Assembly (NCBI GenBank): GCA_035295665.1
Contig: DATGIQ010000131.1
Coordinates: 1-15,556, forward strand
Source of the DNA: DATGIQ01 sp035295665
GTDB lineage: Bacteria; Planctomycetota; Planctomycetia; Gemmatales; Gemmataceae
DNA length: 15,556 nt
Reading direction: 5' to 3'
Below are positions 6,404-13,361 of the stretch, in pieces (within the stretch, counting starts at the first letter, position 1; every line of letters starts with the position of its first letter). The notes below the pieces were generated by a model. The model had not been told where the DNA came from and did not search any database. It saw only the letters and a program-made list of their open reading frames with translations. Both the position numbers and the translations under genes were made by a program.

Positions 6404-6416
6404 GTGGACATGTGCA
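6401..6416. repeat. 16-bp direct repeat, copy 1, overlapping the parA start codon
   Basis: CATGTGGACATGTGCA. The first three bases are the complement of the parA ATG. It is identical to 6609-6624. Its internal partial palindrome (CATGTGGACATG) suits a dimeric DNA-binding protein. A probable operator for parA autoregulation. Confidence 0.6.
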
Positions 6417-6495
6417 CTGCTACCTATGTGAGCGTGTCCGATGTGTAACAGTGCCACTTGTGGAAGACAAGCATTAACTGCCTGCCGAAGATCTA

Positions 6496-6541
6496 ACACG
6501 TCGAAGCGTGCGATGGCAATATCTCGCACGCTTCGACGTGT
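6496..6541. repeat. 18-bp perfect inverted repeat upstream of the relaxase, oriT candidate
   Basis: Left arm ACACGTCGAAGCGTGCGA (6496-6513), 10-base spacer, right arm TCGCACGCTTCGACGTGT (6524-6541). No T-run follows on either strand, so it is not an intrinsic terminator. Relaxases bind an inverted repeat next to the nick site, and the relaxase gene starts about 420 bases downstream. The nick position cannot be read, as no known nic sequence is recognisable. A partition or replication-control site is the alternative. Confidence 0.6.
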
Positions 6542-6608
6542 AAACGTGTGCGATATCCATCATGGCTACTTGTGGACTCGGCAACTCGTATGATGCCTAC
6601 ACCTGCTA

Positions 6609-6624
6609 CATGTGGACATGTGCA
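6609..6624. repeat. 16-bp direct repeat, copy 2
   Basis: Exact copy of 6401-6416, 208 bases away, inside the region of dispersed ACnTGTGGA-like words. Candidate binding site for the RHH partition protein. Confidence 0.6.
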
Positions 6625-6791
6625 GCGGTATGATTCTGTACGTGTGGTCCACAAGTCTGGTGCGACGCAGCGTACTACATGTACACACGTAATCGAAGGC
6701 ACAAGTACACGTCTTGCCCTGTGGAATGTATTAGCTGCCCACGAGTGTGAATTACTACTTGGTCAGTTGTCCAACTTACAACCTGTGATAG

Positions 6792-6800
6792 TGTGGATAA
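6792..6800. promoter_or_regulatory. Perfect DnaA box
   Basis: TGTGGATAA is the exact reverse complement of the strong E. coli DnaA box TTATCCACA. It stands alone, far from the iteron origin, in front of the relaxase promoter. It could be chance, or a site where DnaA acts on transfer-gene expression. Confidence 0.4.
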
Positions 6801-6907
6801 GCAGCTCGATGACGTGCGGCGGTTGCCGAGTAGTCAGTCGGCGAACTTGCGCGGCGCAATTCTTGCTTTGCGGTGCACCGCAGAGACGTCTGAATCCTTA
6901 TCTCGAT

Positions 6908-6936
6908 TTGTCCGCACGGGAGCCGGTGCGTAAAAT
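6908..6936 (+). promoter_or_regulatory. Predicted sigma70-type promoter of the relaxase gene
   Basis: TTGTCC (6908-6913) and TAAAAT (6931-6936) are separated by 17 bases. They match 4 of 6 and 5 of 6 consensus bases. The ATG lies 26 bases beyond the -10 box, giving a short leader. Confidence 0.6.
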
Positions 6937-6962
6937 GCGACATCCTTGACCTGGGATGCAGC

Positions 6963-9626
6963 ATGATCCGCAAGCACTGGCATTACGACGCGGCGGCAAC
7001 GAAAACGTACTTCAAGCTCTCGGACTACCATGCACCGGTTACCGGGGAATGGTGGGGCAGGGATGCGGAGCGGCTGGGGTTGGCGGGCCAGGCCAATAAG
7101 GACGATTTCGACAAGCTCTGCGACAACATCAATCCGCTCACCGGCGAGAGCCTGACCAAGTTCACCCGCGACGGCCGGCGCGTCGCCTTGGAGCTGAATT
7201 TCAACGCGGTGAAGGACGCGGGCATCGCCGAGGCGCTGGCCGGCAGGGAGAATCGGGGCGATCCGATGGTCTTGTCGTGCCACAAGCAGGCGGTCAAGAA
7301 AGCGTTGGAGTTTCTGGAACCGCACATGCAGACCTGCCTGCGCGAGGGGGACAAGAACGACAGCATGGAGAACCGCACGACCGGCGGGATGATCGCGTTC
7401 TTGCAGACGCATAAGGAAACCAGAGTGAACGACGATGATTTCACGCCGGACATGTCCCTGCATGATCATGTCCTGATTTTCAATGCCACGATGGATGAGA
7501 AGGCGCGGAGTGGCCGCGGTGCTTGGAAAGCCATCGAGGCGGGAGAGATCGTCAAGAAACTGCCGCTGGCGGAGGCCATTTATCACAACGAGATGGCGCG
7601 GCTGCTGCAGACGGTCGGTGGTTACGGCATCAGGCGGGAAGGCAAGGCCTACGGCATCGTGGGGATCTCCAAGGAGCTTAGGGAACGGTTCAGCCGGCGG
7701 ACAACGAAAATCAAGCGGCGCCAGAAAGAGCTGGAGGAACAATACGGCGTGGAATTGACCGCCGAGGCAGCTTCGAAGCTCGGCGCGACCACTCGGCTTG
7801 GCAAGACAAAGATGGTCGAAGGCGAGCTGCATGACTACTGGTTGGGCAAGCTGAGTCTCAAAGAGAAGGTCGAGTTGCAGCGGCTGAAAGGCCGTCCGTC
7901 GCATGTCTGCGATGCCGCCACGGCGGTAGGGTTCGCTATCGAGCATGAATTCCACAGGCAGAGCGTGGTACGCGAAGAAAAGCTCCTGGAGACGGCGATT
8001 CGGCGAGGGATCGGGCTGCTGACGCCGGCCGAGATCCAGGCGGAAGCCATTCGCCAGGGCGTGCTGTTCATGGATGGCGAAGCGACCACCGAGACAATGC
8101 GGCGGCAGGAGCGCGAAATTTGCGATGTTACCCGCCGCGGACGAGGGAAATGCCGGCCGGTGGTGGCGGATCGTGTTGCCGACGTGCGCCAGCTGATGGC
8201 GGCGTCAGGCGAACGGCAAGCGGCTATTCGCTTGACGGACGAACAGGAATCCTGCCTTCGCGCACTCGCGGGCAGCCGTGGCGTGATTAACGTCGTGGAC
8301 GCAGGCCAAGGCACCGGGAAGACGACGATGCTGGAGCATTACGGAAAGATTCTGGCGGGTGCCAAGGTAGGCGCGACCTGGCTCGGCACGACGCACACCG
8401 CTGTCGATGAATTGAAAGCGCGCGGTCTGCGCGCCATGACGGTGGCCCATTTCCTTCAATCGACGGCGGCACAGCGCGTCGCCGTTGGGACCAGAATCAT
8501 CGTCGATGAATCATCGATGCTCGCGCACCGGGATGCGTATGAGCTGTTTATGTATGCGAAACAGCGGGGATGCCGAATCGATCTGGTCGGAGACAGCAAG
8601 CAATACAAGACGCCTTCCGCAGGAAATCCGATGGCGCTGGTGGTTCGTTTCGGGGGCGTCACGCCGATTACCATGACCAAGACGATGAGGCAGACGGGGA
8701 AGCTCAAAGAAGCAATGGAAGCGATCCGAGACGGCAATGTGCTGAAGGGGCACGATATCCTGAATGGGCTTGGCTTCGTGCACGAGATGCCTCTCGACCA
8801 GCTGGCGCAGAAAGCTGCCGATCTGTACCTGCGATGGTCAGCCCAGGGGAAAGACGTGCCGGTGATTTCGCCGACGTGGGCGCAGGCGGAAGAAATCGCA
8901 GGGAAGATAAGGAGCGGGTTACGAGCACGGGGCGATCTGGAAGGGAGAGATCGGATCGTCCGGCGGCTGATAAACCTCAATTGGTCGCCGGCGCAGATTA
9001 AGGATGCCAGGACAAGCGGAGCCGAAGAAGGCGTGACGTTGCTGCGCTATGGCGCCTATCGGGAGGACACGCAGGCGCTGGCCGTGGGCGACCAGGTGAA
9101 AACCACGATGGGCGGCCGGACCAAAGACGGCAAGCATACGCTCCGCAATGGCCAGAAATTCCGCATCGCCGGCTTTACGAAGAATGATGATCCGATTCTG
9201 GATAACGGTGCGGTGGTCGACAAGGACTGGGGCGGCCTGGTGCAGCGCTATGTCAGCACAGGACAGGGGGCACAGGGTATCACCGCATCGCGTGGGATCG
9301 TGGTCTACGGCACGCCATCGTTAGTTGCCACGCGTCAGGAGGGCTTTTACGTGCCGGTGTCGCGCGTCCGCATGGAAGTTGCCGTGCTGACAGACAGCAA
9401 CGCTGAACTCCGCCGGGCCATTCAAAAGCAGGACAGCCGCAAATTCGCGACCGAGCTGTTCGAGGCGGCTGCCCGCCGGCGGCGGAAACCTCCGCTGCGG
9501 CAGCGGCTTGGCAAGCATCTTGCATACCTGCGCCGGATCGCCGCCTTCACGCAGACTCACGAAGCCAGGCGGCGTTCTCCTGAGAGAACCCCGGCGCTGG
9601 AGAGGGAGAACGTGTATGTCCGATAG
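6963..9626 (+). CDS. MobF-type conjugative relaxase-helicase (TraI/TrwC-like)
   Basis: Nicks the transfer origin and unwinds the transferred strand (887 aa, near TrwC size). The relaxase domain is residues 1-~300. It has candidate catalytic tyrosines Tyr16 and Tyr22, GEWWGRDAERLGLAG, and a metal site His150 (THKETR) with His167/His169 (LHDHVLIFN). The spacing between the first and second His is 17 residues, against 11 in TrwC (150/161/163), and the usual TFSAPKS-type strand is replaced by ELNFNAVKD. The superfamily-1 helicase part has Walker A GQGTGKTT (448-455), Walker B IIVDESS (about 511-517), LVGDSKQYKTP, TKTMRQ, GQGAQGIT (767-774) and VPVSRVR (797-803), so it appears intact. The basic C-terminal tail lacks further domains. 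It overlaps the next gene by 11 bases. No coupling protein is visible nearby. Confidence 0.93.
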   Translation: MIRKHWHYDAAATKTYFKLSDYHAPVTGEWWGRDAERLGLAGQANKDDFDKLCDNINPLTGESLTKFTRDGRRVALELNFNAVKDAGIAEALAGRENRGDPMVLSCHKQAVKKALEFLEPHMQTCLREGDKNDSMENRTTGGMIAFLQTHKETRVNDDDFTPDMSLHDHVLIFNATMDEKARSGRGAWKAIEAGEIVKKLPLAEAIYHNEMARLLQTVGGYGIRREGKAYGIVGISKELRERFSRRTTKIKRRQKELEEQYGVELTAEAASKLGATTRLGKTKMVEGELHDYWLGKLSLKEKVELQRLKGRPSHVCDAATAVGFAIEHEFHRQSVVREEKLLETAIRRGIGLLTPAEIQAEAIRQGVLFMDGEATTETMRRQEREICDVTRRGRGKCRPVVADRVADVRQLMAASGERQAAIRLTDEQESCLRALAGSRGVINVVDAGQGTGKTTMLEHYGKILAGAKVGATWLGTTHTAVDELKARGLRAMTVAHFLQSTAAQRVAVGTRIIVDESSMLAHRDAYELFMYAKQRGCRIDLVGDSKQYKTPSAGNPMALVVRFGGVTPITMTKTMRQTGKLKEAMEAIRDGNVLKGHDILNGLGFVHEMPLDQLAQKAADLYLRWSAQGKDVPVISPTWAQAEEIAGKIRSGLRARGDLEGRDRIVRRLINLNWSPAQIKDARTSGAEEGVTLLRYGAYREDTQALAVGDQVKTTMGGRTKDGKHTLRNGQKFRIAGFTKNDDPILDNGAVVDKDWGGLVQRYVSTGQGAQGITASRGIVVYGTPSLVATRQEGFYVPVSRVRMEVAVLTDSNAELRRAIQKQDSRKFATELFEAAARRRRKPPLRQRLGKHLAYLRRIAAFTQTHEARRRSPERTPALERENVYVR

Positions 9627-10182
9627 CAACGATATCGTCGAGGGTTTTCTCGCGCACAGCCCGCACCTGGCCAAAGTGCGCGGGAGCTACTCGCCCGAAA
9701 CAACGAAGGAGAAAGGCAAAGAACCAGAAGGCGACGAAGAAACTTGTGCAGCGTTCGGTTACCTTCGTGGCCTGCAGGATCGCGCTCTGGCCATCGAGTT
9801 CCGCCTTCGCAGCGGCGACAGCGAGTGCTATGCGTATAGCTGCCTGGTGTCCTGGCGTTTCAATCCCTCGATCGGGCTGTTGGTGAAATTCACGACGGGG
9901 GATGGGGTGACGCTCGTGCTAATCCGAGGGAGCAATTTGGAGATGCTGGTCAACGGAACGGTGAATCTGACCGACCGGGGGTTGCAGCGTCACCGCATCA
10001 CCTGGGTGCGCGAGATGGACCAGGACGAACTGCGGAAGGCCGGGCAGACAGAGCCGACCATCGATGGCATCGATATCGGCGATTTCGAGAGCAGGGACGA
10101 ACAGCAGGAGTGGGTGAAAAGACGAGCACCGGCGTTCCTGCGCCGGTCGGATGAGCGGGCCATAGGGTCGGTGAGGGATTAG
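9616..10182 (+). CDS. Hypothetical protein (188 aa) coupled to the relaxase
   Basis: Begins inside the last codons of the relaxase gene (11-base overlap), with GGAG/AGGGAG a few bases before the ATG, so it is probably translationally coupled and made in similar amounts. The N-terminal ~45 residues are polar and low-complexity (KEKGKEPEGDEE). The centre is beta-rich (GLQDRALAIEFRLRSGD, SCLVSWRFNPSIGLLVKFTT, GVTLVLIRGSNLEMLVNG), a strand pattern like a small barrel. The tail is acidic and ends RRAPAFLRRSDE. No catalytic motif or membrane segment is seen. The gene position suggests a DNA-processing accessory or an unrelated passenger. I do not recognise a family and assign no function. It ends tail-to-tail with the next gene, their stop codons overlapping. 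Confidence 0.75.
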   Translation: MSDSNDIVEGFLAHSPHLAKVRGSYSPETTKEKGKEPEGDEETCAAFGYLRGLQDRALAIEFRLRSGDSECYAYSCLVSWRFNPSIGLLVKFTTGDGVTLVLIRGSNLEMLVNGTVNLTDRGLQRHRITWVREMDQDELRKAGQTEPTIDGIDIGDFESRDEQQEWVKRRAPAFLRRSDERAIGSVRD

Positions 10183-10364
10183 AACAGCTCCAGCTGATTG
10201 CGCGCGTCCTCGTCCCACAGCCCGACGTTGAGCGGCTTTTGCTGGCAACGGGGCTGCAGCGGCGCCTCCAGACGCCTCTGGAGCCGGTCCCGCTCGGTTA
10301 TCGGCCGCACGCCGGAGATCAGGGTCTGCTCGCCGATGGGCGTCATCTCAGTGTCGAGTGTCAT
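10179..10364 (-). CDS. Small plasmid/integrative-element protein (61 aa)
   Basis: Short protein beginning MTLDTEMTPIGEQTLISGV, containing PITERDRLQRRLEAPLQP and ending GLWDEDARNQLELF. A terminal segment of the form DxxARNQLxLF is something I associate with small hypothetical proteins beside ParB-like genes on integrative elements; that is memory, not a search. GAGAGG lies 5 bases before the ATG. Its stop (10179-10181) overlaps the stop of the convergent gene. It is last in the minus-strand module and starts 14 bases after the preceding stop, so cotranscription is likely. Longer upstream frames only overlap the neighbouring gene. Function unknown. Confidence 0.65.
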   Translation of the reverse strand: MTLDTEMTPIGEQTLISGVRPITERDRLQRRLEAPLQPRCQQKPLNVGLWDEDARNQLELF

Positions 10365-10378
10365 GATTGCCTCTCGAT

Positions 10379-10690
10379 TCAATAATCCTCGGGAAGCAAA
10401 ACGGTTGTGACGGAACGGTCGGCCTCCGTGATGATCCAGAACTTGGTGCCGTTGGCGGCGTGGTAGGCCAAGAAGATGCGACCTCCACGTTGGAGGGAGC
10501 GCTCGTTCTCCTGCCGGTCCTCGTCGCACAGCTCGCCCCAGTCGCCCTTGGCGTGGCGGATGACCGCCTGGAGCACGTCATCGGGCGGAATAGTCTCCAG
10601 GGCGTTGCGGGTGATGACGATCTGGCCGAGCGGGAACTTGCTTTGGCGGCGCAGGTCGGCAACAAGGATGTGAAGTGCTTTGGTGGTCAT
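10379..10690 (-). CDS. Plasmid-related conserved protein (103 aa)
   Basis: Begins MTTKALHILVADL, contains KFPLGQIVITRNALE, GDWGELCDEDRQENERSL and GTKFWIITEADRSVTTVLL, and ends PEDY. This combination is what I recall for a widespread 'plasmid-related protein' family of plasmids and integrative conjugative elements, usually beside a ParB-like gene as here; its biochemical role is not established. It looks compact and soluble, with no membrane segment. ATG 10690 is preferred over a longer frame that would run into the ParB-like gene, because AAAGGAG lies 8 bases before it. A GC hairpin (10713-10730) separates it from the upstream ParB-like gene and may tune its expression. Confidence 0.82.
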   Translation of the reverse strand: MTTKALHILVADLRRQSKFPLGQIVITRNALETIPPDDVLQAVIRHAKGDWGELCDEDRQENERSLQRGGRIFLAYHAANGTKFWIITEADRSVTTVLLPEDY

Positions 10691-10712
10691 GGTCGAACTC
10701 CTTTTGATGAAA

Positions 10713-10730
10713 GGGCGGACGTTGCCGCCC
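10713..10730 (-). terminator. GC hairpin, possible weak terminator or attenuator
   Basis: On the minus-strand transcript GGGCGG-caacgt-CCGCCC is followed by TTTCATC, only a short T-run. It lies between the ParB-like stop and the next gene. Partial termination or mRNA-end protection is plausible; strong termination is not. Confidence 0.4.
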
Positions 10731-10743
10731 GCCCGTGAGTGGA

Positions 10744-12684
10744 TCAAGCGGCCCTCCTGGCTTTCCTGGCCTTGGAAGGTTTTGGGGGCTCCGCAATGGC
10801 GAAGGCCATGCCGGCAGGCAGCCAAGTCTTGAGCTTCTCCGCCTGCTGGGGTGTCCGGCCCTTGGCTGGATCGGAGAAGGCCCGGTCGAGCTGGTCGACC
10901 AGCGAGGCCTTCTTGTCGCCGGCGTGCGCTTGCGCCCAGGCTTCGCCCAGTGTGTCGCGTGCCAGCGCCAGCAACTGGTCGCGGGTGATGCGGCCGAGGA
11001 AACTCTCCTTGCCCGGACGCCAGTAGGCGGCAACACTGCCATCGGTTAAGCCCAAGGCGGCGTCGTAGGCCGTGGCGTCGTCGCCATCGGCAGGGGCCAG
11101 CTTTGGCTGCAGCGTCAACGCGACGCAGTGGGCCAGCAGCTTGAGCTTGTCCGCCTGTGGCAGCGAGCGAAACGCTTCGAAGCGGGCGGCTTCCGATTTG
11201 GGCTTGTGCCAGTTGGCCGGGAGGGATTTGGCGATCTCTTCCAGCGCCTGGGCGGCAGCGGTCGATTCCATCCGGCTGCCCGCGTTGGGGCGGCTGCGGC
11301 GGTACTGGATGTCCGGCCCGTCAAAGATCGGCTGGCTATGTAGCATCTTGGTGGCCAGCTGAAACGCCAGCAGGTCGAGGGCGATTGCCGGATGCTTGGC
11401 GATCTCGACCTGGGCGACCTGCAGCCGGTAGGCGGCAAGCTCGCGGCGAAGCGATTCCGACAGTGCGTGCTTCGGCTTGATCTTGCCGGGCTTGCCTTCG
11501 CTGCCATCGGCGCCCAACAGCTTGGCTAGTTGCCTGCGCTGCTCGGGCTTTACCAGACCCTTGTCGATGAACGGCGTGCCGTCCTGGCCGATGGACACGA
11601 AACAGCCGGCCAGCTTCTTGTGCTCGGCTTCGAAGCCGACGAAGGCAGCAAGCTGCCGCTCGACTTCATCGAGCTTGCCCCGAAGCGCCTGCTGCTGTTC
11701 CGGCAAGGCGTCCGAGTCCGTATCGTCGAGGGTGCGCTCGGTTTCCCGCAGCTCGGCGTCGAGCTTCGCCTTAAGATCGACCAGCTCGGCCGGCGCGCCG
11801 ATCAGCCGCGGCTGAAGGCGGGCGCAGCGATTGACCGTGTTCCAGTCGCGCTCCGGGTTGATCTCGATCCAGGCCCAGCCTTCGGCTTCCAATTCCTTGC
11901 GGATGCCGGCGAGCTTCGCCTCGGCCAGCTGGTGCAGCAGGGTGGGCTTTTCGAGATAGACCTCGTCGCCGAAGAGATCGGCGCGGCTAGTGCCGCCGGC
12001 GCTCAGATAAGCGTCGAGGCCGACGAAGCGGGCCAGCTTGCTGCTCGCCTCGACGAACTTTTCGGTCAAGGCGTTCCGGATGGCGTCGGGATCGTTGTTT
12101 TGCCAGTCGGGAAGCGACTTGAACACCTTGAGCTGCCGTCGGTGGTCATCGGTAACGGTGAAGGCCATCAGGCACTCCAGGGTCATGCCGTCGTTGCGAT
12201 ATTCCTTGAGCAGCTGCGGCGCGACGCGGGCCAGCTTCATGCGCTTGAGGACAAGGTTTTCCTCGACGCCGAAGCGCTGGGCTACCTCGGCGGCCGTCAT
12301 GCCCTGGTCGATCAGGGCAGCGAAGGCCTCGAACTGGTCGGCCGGGTGCATGGCCAGCCGCACCGTGTTCTCGGCCAGGCTCATCTCCAGGGCGTGCGCA
12401 TCGCTCACGACCTGGCACGGCACCGCGTAATCCTGCGGCAGCTTGCCCTCGGCCTGGAGCGAACGGATCGCCTCCAGGCGTCGGCCGCCGGCGATGACGC
12501 GGTACGTGCCATCGTCGGCAGCAGTGACGACCAGGTTTTGCATCAGGCCGTGGGCGAGGAGGGAGGCTTTCAGTTCCTCGATCGCGGCCTTGCCGCTAGT
12601 GCGGCGGGCGTTGTGCGGGGATTTCTCCAGGCGGCTCATGGCGATGAGCTGCGGTTGCGTGGTAGTGATGTCGGTAGTAGTCAT
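10744..12684 (-). CDS. ParB-like DNA-binding protein of plasmid/integrative-element type
   Basis: Large ParB/Srx-fold protein (646 aa), about twice the size of a classical ParB. The N-terminal CTPase-type domain (residues 12-115) shows AIEELKASLLAHGLMQNLVV, YRVIAGGRRLEAIRSL with the GGRR motif, and SLAENTVRLAMHPADQF. A helix-turn-helix region follows (TAAEVAQRFGVEENLVLKRM, about 130-150). The remaining ~450 residues include a probable coiled coil (about 300-350) and a long helical, Ala/Leu-rich segment ending in a basic tail (KPSKARKARRAA). AAAGGAG lies 6 bases before ATG 12684. Such long ParB-like proteins are typical of integrative elements and large plasmids and are separate from the parA-RHH locus here. 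Roles in DNA compaction, maintenance or gene control are possible; partition is not proven. Confidence 0.88.
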   Translation of the reverse strand: MTTTDITTTQPQLIAMSRLEKSPHNARRTSGKAAIEELKASLLAHGLMQNLVVTAADDGTYRVIAGGRRLEAIRSLQAEGKLPQDYAVPCQVVSDAHALEMSLAENTVRLAMHPADQFEAFAALIDQGMTAAEVAQRFGVEENLVLKRMKLARVAPQLLKEYRNDGMTLECLMAFTVTDDHRRQLKVFKSLPDWQNNDPDAIRNALTEKFVEASSKLARFVGLDAYLSAGGTSRADLFGDEVYLEKPTLLHQLAEAKLAGIRKELEAEGWAWIEINPERDWNTVNRCARLQPRLIGAPAELVDLKAKLDAELRETERTLDDTDSDALPEQQQALRGKLDEVERQLAAFVGFEAEHKKLAGCFVSIGQDGTPFIDKGLVKPEQRRQLAKLLGADGSEGKPGKIKPKHALSESLRRELAAYRLQVAQVEIAKHPAIALDLLAFQLATKMLHSQPIFDGPDIQYRRSRPNAGSRMESTAAAQALEEIAKSLPANWHKPKSEAARFEAFRSLPQADKLKLLAHCVALTLQPKLAPADGDDATAYDAALGLTDGSVAAYWRPGKESFLGRITRDQLLALARDTLGEAWAQAHAGDKKASLVDQLDRAFSDPAKGRTPQQAEKLKTWLPAGMAFAIAEPPKPSKARKARRAA

Positions 12685-12712
12685 AACAAACTCCTTTAGG
12701 TTGATGGTTGAG

Positions 12713-12744
12713 AAAAAAGCCGGCGGGCGGGATTGCCCGCCGGC
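12713..12744 (-). terminator. Intrinsic terminator between the small-family gene and the ParB-like gene
   Basis: On the minus strand a perfect 10-bp stem GCCGGCGGGC / GCCCGCCGGC with a 6-base loop is followed directly by TTTTTT. It lies just after the stop of the 12753-13025 gene and 30 bases before the ParB-like start, so it should reduce or block read-through. Confidence 0.85.
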
Positions 12745-12752
12745 ATACCGCG

Positions 12753-13025
12753 TCAGTCGACGCTGGTATTTGCTTCCTGGCGGGCCTTCTTGGCCTTGGC
12801 GTCCGCCTGCATCTGCTTGGCGATCCATGAGAACGCCTGGCGGAGCAGCTCGGCCATGGGCAGCAGATCGTCAGCGCCGAGGCTGTCGGTTTCCTTCCAA
12901 GTCTCGTCGCCCTGCTTGTAGGAGCGGGTTGGGACGGCGCTGTACCAGGGCCCCTTCTCGCCGGTGTTGCGCCAGATGGTGACTTGCAGCACGCCGAAGC
13001 GAAGCTTGTGTGCGGGTTGTGACAT
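12753..13025 (-). CDS. Small plasmid-associated protein (90 aa), paralogue of the 3728-4027 product
   Basis: Begins MSQPAHKLRFGVLQVTIW and contains EKGPWYSAVPTRSYKQGDE and GADDLLPMAELLRQAFSWI, then a charged helix (DAKAKKARQEA). Motifs, order and spacing match the 99-residue protein beside the origin, so the window holds two diverged members of one family. GAAGGAG lies about 9 bases before ATG 13025. It is the first gene of the minus-strand ParB-like module but is followed by a strong terminator, so it may be expressed well above the genes downstream. The leader RNA contains a 7-bp GC hairpin. Function is not established. Its presence at both the origin and the ParB-like locus suggests a maintenance role, which is inference. 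Confidence 0.8.
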   Translation of the reverse strand: MSQPAHKLRFGVLQVTIWRNTGEKGPWYSAVPTRSYKQGDETWKETDSLGADDLLPMAELLRQAFSWIAKQMQADAKAKKARQEANTSVD

Positions 13026-13053
13026 GGTCTTGGTCTCCTTCTCTTTAAGTTCC

Positions 13054-13072
13054 GGCCCCGCCTGCCGGGGCC
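13054..13072 (-). other. GC hairpin in the leader of the 12753-13025 gene
   Basis: GGCCCCG-cctgc-CGGGGCC, 7-bp stem, 5-base loop, 29 bases before the ATG on the minus-strand transcript. No T-run follows, so it is more likely an mRNA-stability or leader element than a terminator. Confidence 0.4.
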
Positions 13073-13089
13073 TTACGGGAGCGACCACT

Positions 13090-13233
13090 CAGCCGCGAAG
13101 ACGGGCTTTATGCCCACCGGCCGCTTCCCTGCGGCCGGTGCCCGCTGCAACAGGAGAAACGGAAGGTTCACCCTTTGGAAAAAACATGTGGGGTGAAAGC
13201 CGTTTGTCCTGTTGCGGCGGGCGGCTGCGGCTG
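13090..13233. repeat. Large branched palindromic element
   Basis: The outer arms CAGCCGC (13090-13096) and GCGGCTG (13221-13227, repeated at 13227-13233) enclose two hairpins. The first is a perfect 10-bp stem CACCGGCCGC / GCGGCCGGTG (13115-13140). The second has long imperfect arms, 13141-13173 and 13191-13221, sharing CCCGC, GCAACAGGA, AAACGG and TTCACCC in complementary order. The fold is again a three-way branch like the one at 3617-3720, though the sequences differ. It lies between the divergent minus-strand module and the FHA-ABC gene. Without T-runs it is not a simple terminator. A palindromic mobile element, recombination site or structured RNA is possible. Confidence 0.65.
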
Positions 13234-13361
13234 TAGGTTCGCGCGAGTAAGGCCACCGTTGGCGGGGTTTGAAAGCCGAAGGAGACCGCAAGGGCTAACC
13301 GCACGAGACGCTACGGGTGTGATGCCGTGTCTACTGGCGCTCGCGAAAGAAGGGGCAATGG
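13234..13361. other. Leader region before the FHA-ABC locus
   Basis: Remainder of the ~420-base gene-poor region between 13026 and 13445. No convincing promoter, terminator or RNA gene is seen here; only the hairpin, palindrome and short leader frame listed separately. Confidence 0.4.

Larger units (their letters stand above)
6404..6907. other. Gene-free repeat-rich region, probable parS/operator and oriT
   Basis: About 500 bases without a gene, between divergent parA and relaxase genes. It is full of short related words around ACnTGTGGA in both orientations: CACTTGTGGA (6455-6464), CTACTTGTGGAC (6566-6577), CATGTGGACATGTGCA (6609-6624), a head-to-head pair ACGTGTGG-T-CCACAAGT (6640-6656) and inverted CACAAGT (6700-6706). 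It also has an 18-bp perfect inverted repeat (6496-6541) and one perfect DnaA box. Dispersed short repeats beside parA are typical of partition sites, and the inverted repeat upstream of the relaxase gene is where a transfer origin is expected. Exact site boundaries are unknown. Confidence 0.65.

Noticed and set aside
6548..6949. 133-codon plus-strand frame in the parA-relaxase gap
   Set aside because: Crosses the repeat region and the relaxase promoter, with no protein-like pattern; the stretch is better explained as cis-acting sites.
6834..7955. 373-codon minus-strand frame opposite the relaxase N-terminus
   Set aside because: Composition is His/Leu/Val/Arg-rich and follows the complementary codons of the relaxase, which has intact motifs.
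11530..12699. 389-codon plus-strand frame opposite the ParB-like gene
   Set aside because: Antisense shadow typical of high-GC genes; the ParB motifs and a strong ribosome site support the minus strand.
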